A DNA stretch of 9,316 nt from MED-G20 sp038108155 (lineage in GTDB: Bacteria > Bacteroidota > Bacteroidia > Flavobacteriales_D > Parvicellaceae): positions 1 to 9,316 of the forward strand of contig JAYNHP010000057.1 of the NCBI GenBank assembly GCA_038108155.1. Direction: 5' to 3'. The stretch's first letter is position 1. Each line of letters begins with the position of its first letter. Under the pieces are notes generated by a model. That model searched no databases. It was not told the DNA's origin and was given only the letters and a program-made list of their open reading frames with translations. A program made the translations under genes and the position numbers. Positions 5,211-9,316 of the stretch are shown here, piece by piece.

Positions 5211-7994
5211 AAAACTAAGTTTAAAACCAAAATTCCAGGTTCTTCCAAATCCATAGTATCCTTTATTTTTGGTGTAAAATTCTACTTGATTTGGTGTATA
5301 TAGTTCTCCATTCGAATTTAATGAATTGGTATTTAATTCTGCTATATATAGAGTATTTAATAAATTATTAATATTTAATCTTAAAGAAATAGTTTTGTCA
5401 TTAATTTTCTTTCTGTAAAAGATACCAAGTCTAGCAATACCATAAATTGGCAATTTAGTTACTTGACCACCTTCTTGATAAAATTGATCTTCAAATATAT
5501 TATAAGGTGCATATAGTTGATCTGCTACATAATAGGTTGCATTAATTGATAATCCCTTAATAGGTTTATATTTAAAAGTAAGACTGTAAGTATGTTGTGC
5601 TGCATCTCCCACTTTTAATCCACTTCCATAAAGTATTAAAACAGAATCTTGAACGTCTTCTGTTGGATTTCCGTATAAGTCTAATACAGTTCCAGTTGCA
5701 TTAAAATTAGAAGTATATATCCAATCTCCAATAGAAACCATCCCTGTAAGAGAATATTTCTTAGAAAGTTTAAAATTAAATTCCATTTCAACTCCCTGGT
5801 GAGTTTGAGAAATATTGTCAAAAACATAAAGTACATCTTGATTGTCTAAAAACATATTTCTAGTAAACTGTCTATTAGCCCATTCTGTATAATAAGCGTT
5901 TATATCCAAATCAAAATCACCTTTGAAAAAACTATATCCAATTTCATATGCTTCAACTGTTTGGTTTTTAGCAGTCTCATTGATAATGTTTCTATATCTT
6001 AAAAAAATAGTATTAAAAATAGGTTGTTTGGAGAAATAACCTGCATTGAAAAATAATCTACTATTTTTAGATAGATTGTAATTTAAACCAGCTTTTAGAG
6101 TTCCTCCATTGAAAATTTGCCAATCGGTAGTCTGCAAAGTATCATCGTCTAAATAATTAAAATGATCTACTCTTTTAAATCCTTGATTAGATAAAGAAAG
6201 CGAAGAAAAAACAGAAAATTTCTCCGAAGAATACTCTATTTGAGTAAATCCACCTAGCCATTTTACAATACCATCGTTGTGATATTGAATGGTATTATTG
6301 TTCAAATGCGAGTTTTCAGAAAAAGAACCAAACGAAGAGCCTGTTTCATAATCAATGAAATTTTCTGGATTATTTACATCTTTTGAAGATAGATAAGTAT
6401 TATTTCCAAGTAGATTTTCTACTTTCCTGTAATGTTGTCCAACATAATATCTAGCATCAACACCTGCAACAAAGCTTAAGTTTTCATTAAAATTATGTTC
6501 AAATGTGGAAATAATTCCATACCAAATATGTCTATTCATTGAAGCAGTTCTAATCCAACCATCTCCCAATAAAGAATTTCCACCAGGATAATCTCTTACA
6601 GTATCTGCTTGTTCATTATATCCACCAAAAGCAGCTACATATTCTCCTTGGTTATACGCAATGATACTATCAAACATTACTTGTCCAGAAGAATCATGAA
6701 TGCCAACTCCAAAACCTTGAAATGAATCGTATCCACTAAAACCTTCAATATTATCATTTTGTAAACCTCTTCCTCTAGCAGATGTTCCACCTCCATTTCC
6801 TAAAGAAAAATATGCAGCAGTCTTTAATTTGGTATATTCTGAAAAATTCCAGTAATGGTTAATAAAAGCTTTAGGTTTGTGGTAAAAGTTCTTTCTCCAA
6901 GAAAAAACTTCACCGTTTAACATCCCCCACCCTGGATTAAATTTTATCCCTTTGGATAACCTATCTAATGAGTCATTCTCAGGACATCTAAAAGTTGCTA
7001 AACTCACAGAATCATAAAAATTATGAATAGTTCTTCTATTGTGAACTTGTGGTGCTCCAATTATTGTTGCAGAAACTCTATGTTTCTCGTTTATATTATA
7101 AGTAGAGGAAAGAAAATAAGAATATGCTTTAAAGTCAGTTCCTTGGATATATCCATTCCCTTTATTATAAGTGAGTTGCATGGTGGCTGCAAATCCTTTT
7201 TCACTTAGACCTGAGGACAAAGAAGCTACATATTTTGTATAGCCATCATTTCCAATAGAAGAACTTACGTTACCACCTTTTTTAAATTCAGCAGCATTGG
7301 TGAGTATATTAATGGTTCCTCCTACTGCAGGAATTGCAAGTTTAGAAGCACCCAACCCTCTTTGAATTTGCATTTTATTGGTAACATCTGCCAATCCTGA
7401 CCAATTAGACCAATAAACCCAGCCTGATTCCATATCATTAACAGGAACTCCATTTACCATTACAGCAATATTATTTTGCTCAAATCCTCTGACATTAATT
7501 CTTGAGTCACCAAATCCCCCACCCTCTTTAGTCACATATACAGATGGTGTATTTCTAAGGATTTCTGGAAATTCTTGATTTCCTAAGTTTTCTTGAATAT
7601 ATTTTGCAGAAATGGTAGTTGCTGCAACAGGTGTTACTCTTTCTTTAACTATATCTGCTATTACTTCTAATTCTTTTAAATCGAGATTAGAAGTTTTTAA
7701 TTTTATGATATTGACATTATTAATTCCCCCTTTAATATTAACCTTAAGTTCTTTATCAATATACCCTACATAGCTTATTGTAAGAGAATATTCACCTTTT
7801 GACAAATTATTGATTTTGAATTTTCCACTTATATCAGTAACACCTCCGATATTTTGATTTATTACTTTAACAGAAGCACCTATTAATGGTTCTTCATCTT
7901 CTAAATCAACAATGAAACCCGTTAAAGAAGCATCTTGGGCTAATATGTAGCTCCCTAAACAAAATAATAAACTAAATACAAATGATTTACGCAA
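5208..7994 (-). CDS. TonB-dependent outer-membrane receptor with carboxypeptidase-like regulatory domain
   Basis: This 928-residue protein is a full-length TonB-dependent transporter that should sit in the outer membrane and take up a ligand using energy from TonB-ExbB-ExbD. Residues 1-20 are a signal peptide (FVFSLLFCLGSYILAQ). Residues 24-100 form a carboxypeptidase-regulatory-like beta domain (LTGFIVDLEDEEPLIGASV, GVTDISGKFKINNL, YSLTISYVGY). A likely TonB-interacting stretch follows around 114-128 (ERVTPVAATT). The plug is at about 130-235, with NVRGFEQNN, MVNGVPVNDMESGWVYWSNW, QRGLGASK and VGGTINILT. The rest is the beta-barrel, ending in an aromatic FGRTWNFGFKLSF strand with a terminal Phe. 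There is no SusD-like gene next to it within the window, so it is not an obvious SusC/SusD pair. The start is TTG at 7994-7992, 2 nt after the upstream stop; the only in-frame upstream codons before a TAA contain no ATG. The ligand is unknown. Confidence 0.93.
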   Translation of the reverse strand: MRKSFVFSLLFCLGSYILAQDASLTGFIVDLEDEEPLIGASVKVINQNIGGVTDISGKFKINNLSKGEYSLTISYVGYIDKELKVNIKGGINNVNIIKLKTSNLDLKELEVIADIVKERVTPVAATTISAKYIQENLGNQEFPEILRNTPSVYVTKEGGGFGDSRINVRGFEQNNIAVMVNGVPVNDMESGWVYWSNWSGLADVTNKMQIQRGLGASKLAIPAVGGTINILTNAAEFKKGGNVSSSIGNDGYTKYVASLSSGLSEKGFAATMQLTYNKGNGYIQGTDFKAYSYFLSSTYNINEKHRVSATIIGAPQVHNRRTIHNFYDSVSLATFRCPENDSLDRLSKGIKFNPGWGMLNGEVFSWRKNFYHKPKAFINHYWNFSEYTKLKTAAYFSLGNGGGTSARGRGLQNDNIEGFSGYDSFQGFGVGIHDSSGQVMFDSIIAYNQGEYVAAFGGYNEQADTVRDYPGGNSLLGDGWIRTASMNRHIWYGIISTFEHNFNENLSFVAGVDARYYVGQHYRKVENLLGNNTYLSSKDVNNPENFIDYETGSSFGSFSENSHLNNNTIQYHNDGIVKWLGGFTQIEYSSEKFSVFSSLSLSNQGFKRVDHFNYLDDDTLQTTDWQIFNGGTLKAGLNYNLSKNSRLFFNAGYFSKQPIFNTIFLRYRNIINETAKNQTVEAYEIGYSFFKGDFDLDINAYYTEWANRQFTRNMFLDNQDVLYVFDNISQTHQGVEMEFNFKLSKKYSLTGMVSIGDWIYTSNFNATGTVLDLYGNPTEDVQDSVLILYGSGLKVGDAAQHTYSLTFKYKPIKGLSINATYYVADQLYAPYNIFEDQFYQEGGQVTKLPIYGIARLGIFYRKKINDKTISLRLNINNLLNTLYIAELNTNSLNSNGELYTPNQVEFYTKNKGYYGFGRTWNFGFKLSF

Positions 7995-7999
7995 TGTTA
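7992..7999 (-). promoter_or_regulatory. Stop/start junction with TTG start, 2-nt spacing
   Basis: The upstream gene ends ACT TAA, then CA, then TTG CGT AAA of the receptor. The receptor frame meets its own TAA four codons upstream of the TTG, and the codons between (AAC, TTA, ACA) are not starts. TTG is therefore the only plausible start, and it gives an ideal signal peptide at once. The 2-nt gap strongly suggests translational coupling. Confidence 0.78.
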
Positions 8000-9316
8000 A
8001 GTTTTAGCTATGGTGTAAGTCTTTGAATTATATTTAATTATATATAATCCCTTCTTTAAGAAGTTTAAATTCAAGATATTATTTCCAGATTTTAGGTGAT
8101 AAGTTTTTATTAATTGACCTGATAAATTAAATAATCTTATATCACTATTATTTTGAAGAGTAATATTTAAATTGCTTTGATTTAGTGGATTAGGATATAT
8201 GTAGAAACCATTTTCAGTAGTTTCATTTACCGAAATAAAACCCGCAACATCAGATCCATTTCTAGGAAGTAATTTAAAGGCTCCATAACTAAAGGTAACT
8301 ACACCTCTAACAGAATAGATTTGATTTAATATTGGAGTAAAAGCAAATAATAAATCATCAATTATTAAATCTCCAGATCCGTCATTAACTATCCATTCAC
8401 CAAAGCCTGCATTATCATTGTTGCATATTGCATTAGAAACTTCTACGAAACAACCTTCAAACTCTTCTGAATCTGCAGCTGCAGTATTGCAGTAACTTGG
8501 AGAAAAAATATTTCCTGAACTTATTACCTGAAGGTTAGTTACATTTTTAAGTTCTGTTAGTTCATAATACTCATCTACTTCAGCATCTAAAACAACTGAA
8601 TCTCCTTCGGAGAGTAAAAAATCATTAGAATAAACATATATGCCGCTCCAAGCTCCAGAACCGCTAGTTAAGTAAAATGAACTATCGTCTCTAACAGCAG
8701 TTACAATTCCACCAGTGTAGACTTGAGATCCTTCGTAATTGGATGCCCCGTTAGTATTGTTGTTAAACTGTATGTCGTAAATAGAAACAGTGTCTATTCC
8801 TGGTGGCGGTGGCGGTGGAGCAGAACCTTCAGTAATTTTAATATTGTCAATTTCCCATGTACTTCCAGAATTTGCAGAACCTAAATATTCATATGCTATA
8901 TAAGTTGTACTTGAAATATAATTAGTTATATCAACATCACCAGATGGAGTCCAACTTCCCCAAGTAGTATTGTCAACATCCCAAGTAGCTAAAGTAGTAA
9001 TGTCCGTCCATGTACCTTGCTGAGTAGGATTACTAATTCCATCATAATCTGTAGATATATGTAGCACTAAAGCTGGACCTGGCCATTTCATTATAGTTTC
9101 AAAACTTAACATCGGCTGACTTGCAGAAGATAAATCAACTGCTGGAGAAATAAGCCATGTATTTGATGGTACATTTTGACCATTACTGTAATTTGTTGCT
9201 TTAACAAAGTCATCTCCTCCAAAAGAATCAACAAACCAATTGGTAGTATCAATAATAATTTGGGTAGTCCAACCACCAGAATTCAAGCTTAAATCGTTAA
9301 AATCTTTGTCTAGATA
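7997..9316 (-). CDS. Partial secreted protein: choice-of-anchor-J-like domain, OB-fold (DUF5689/nuclease-associated) region, T9SS type A signal
   Basis: The frame runs from the right edge to a TAA at 7999-7997 (439 visible residues), so the 5' end and signal peptide are outside the window. A TTG at 9286 is not a credible start, because upstream codons continue the domain (DFNDLS before LNSGGW). Residues 1-162 resemble the choice-of-anchor-J or cleaved-adhesin beta-sandwich: DFNDLSLNSGGWTTQ, NTWLISPAVDLSSASQPMLSF and STWEIDNIKIT. A hexaproline linker follows at 167-172. Residues 175-356 resemble the OB-fold region found in extracellular nucleases and DUF5689 proteins: VSIYDIQF, VYTGGIVTAV, WSGIYVYS, GDSVVLDAEVDEYYELTEL, CFVEVSNA and IYSVRGVVTFSYGAFKLLPRN. 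No nuclease catalytic domain is visible. Residues 371-439 are a T9SS type A signal (FYIYPNPLN, IRLFNLSGQLIKTY, LKKGLYIIKYN). It is the first visible gene of the operon, and its stop is 2 nt before the receptor start. Confidence 0.88.
   Translation of the reverse strand, partial: YLDKDFNDLSLNSGGWTTQIIIDTTNWFVDSFGGDDFVKATNYSNGQNVPSNTWLISPAVDLSSASQPMLSFETIMKWPGPALVLHISTDYDGISNPTQQGTWTDITTLATWDVDNTTWGSWTPSGDVDITNYISSTTYIAYEYLGSANSGSTWEIDNIKITEGSAPPPPPPGIDTVSIYDIQFNNNTNGASNYEGSQVYTGGIVTAVRDDSSFYLTSGSGAWSGIYVYSNDFLLSEGDSVVLDAEVDEYYELTELKNVTNLQVISSGNIFSPSYCNTAAADSEEFEGCFVEVSNAICNNDNAGFGEWIVNDGSGDLIIDDLLFAFTPILNQIYSVRGVVTFSYGAFKLLPRNGSDVAGFISVNETTENGFYIYPNPLNQSNLNITLQNNSDIRLFNLSGQLIKTYHLKSGNNILNLNFLKKGLYIIKYNSKTYTIAKT
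8801..8818 (-). repeat. Hexaproline-coding CCA/CCG tract (interdomain linker)
   Basis: Six consecutive proline codons alternate CCA and CCG, forming a short GC-rich island in an otherwise AT-rich gene. They encode PPPPPP between the anchor-J-like domain and the OB-fold-like region, probably a stiff linker. A run of this length normally needs elongation factor P for efficient translation. The alternating codons form a short 6-bp tandem repeat that could vary in length in frame. Confidence 0.9.

Noticed and set aside
7023..7208. 61-codon + strand ORF inside the receptor gene
   Set aside because: It is antisense to the conserved receptor barrel and is a chance open frame.
9284..9286. TTG as the true start of the OB-fold/type A protein
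   Set aside because: Codons upstream remain open to the window edge and encode DFNDLS, part of the same domain, and a signal peptide is missing. The gene is truncated by the window.

Overview
The window looks like a stretch of an AT-rich Bacteroidota genome, most likely from the Flavobacteriia or a relative. The strongest evidence is two different C-terminal sorting signals of the type IX secretion system (T9SS). One is a type A signal (YPNP...GLYIIKY) and the other a type B, gliding-motility-associated signal (FSPDGDGIND...YNRWGQ...WDGT). A Bacteroidota-style TonB-dependent receptor with an N-terminal carboxypeptidase-like regulatory domain and the lack of Shine-Dalgarno sequences agree with this. 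No species can be named from the sequence alone.

Layout. Positions 1-516 (+ strand) hold the 3' end of a gene whose start lies outside the window. It encodes near-identical 26-residue, lysine-rich tandem repeats followed by a small four-cysteine, Gly-Tyr-rich C-terminal module. A clear intrinsic terminator with a UUCG tetraloop follows at 535-562. About 200 bp of very AT-rich sequence without a convincing gene separates this from a convergent block on the - strand.

The - strand block fills 762-9316 and reads as one operon. In transcription order it contains: (i) the 3' part of a secreted protein with a choice-of-anchor-J-like domain, a hexaproline linker, an OB-fold-like (DUF5689/extracellular-nuclease-associated) region and a T9SS type A signal (7997-9316, 5' end cut off by the window edge); (ii) a 928-residue TonB-dependent outer-membrane receptor (5208-7994); (iii) a 1477-residue modular surface protein (762-5195) with a legume-lectin-like domain, nine HYR modules, two blocks of calcium-binding thrombospondin-type-3 repeats around an unassigned beta-rich domain, two short W/Y/C repeats and a T9SS type B signal.

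The genes are only 2 and 12 nt apart, and both downstream genes appear to start with TTG just after the upstream stop, which suggests translational coupling. A reasonable inference is a cell-surface module: a lectin/HYR adhesin and a secreted OB-fold protein exported by T9SS, working with a TonB-dependent importer. The ligand or substrate cannot be read from the sequence. No RNA genes, mobile elements, CRISPR arrays or phage genes were seen.
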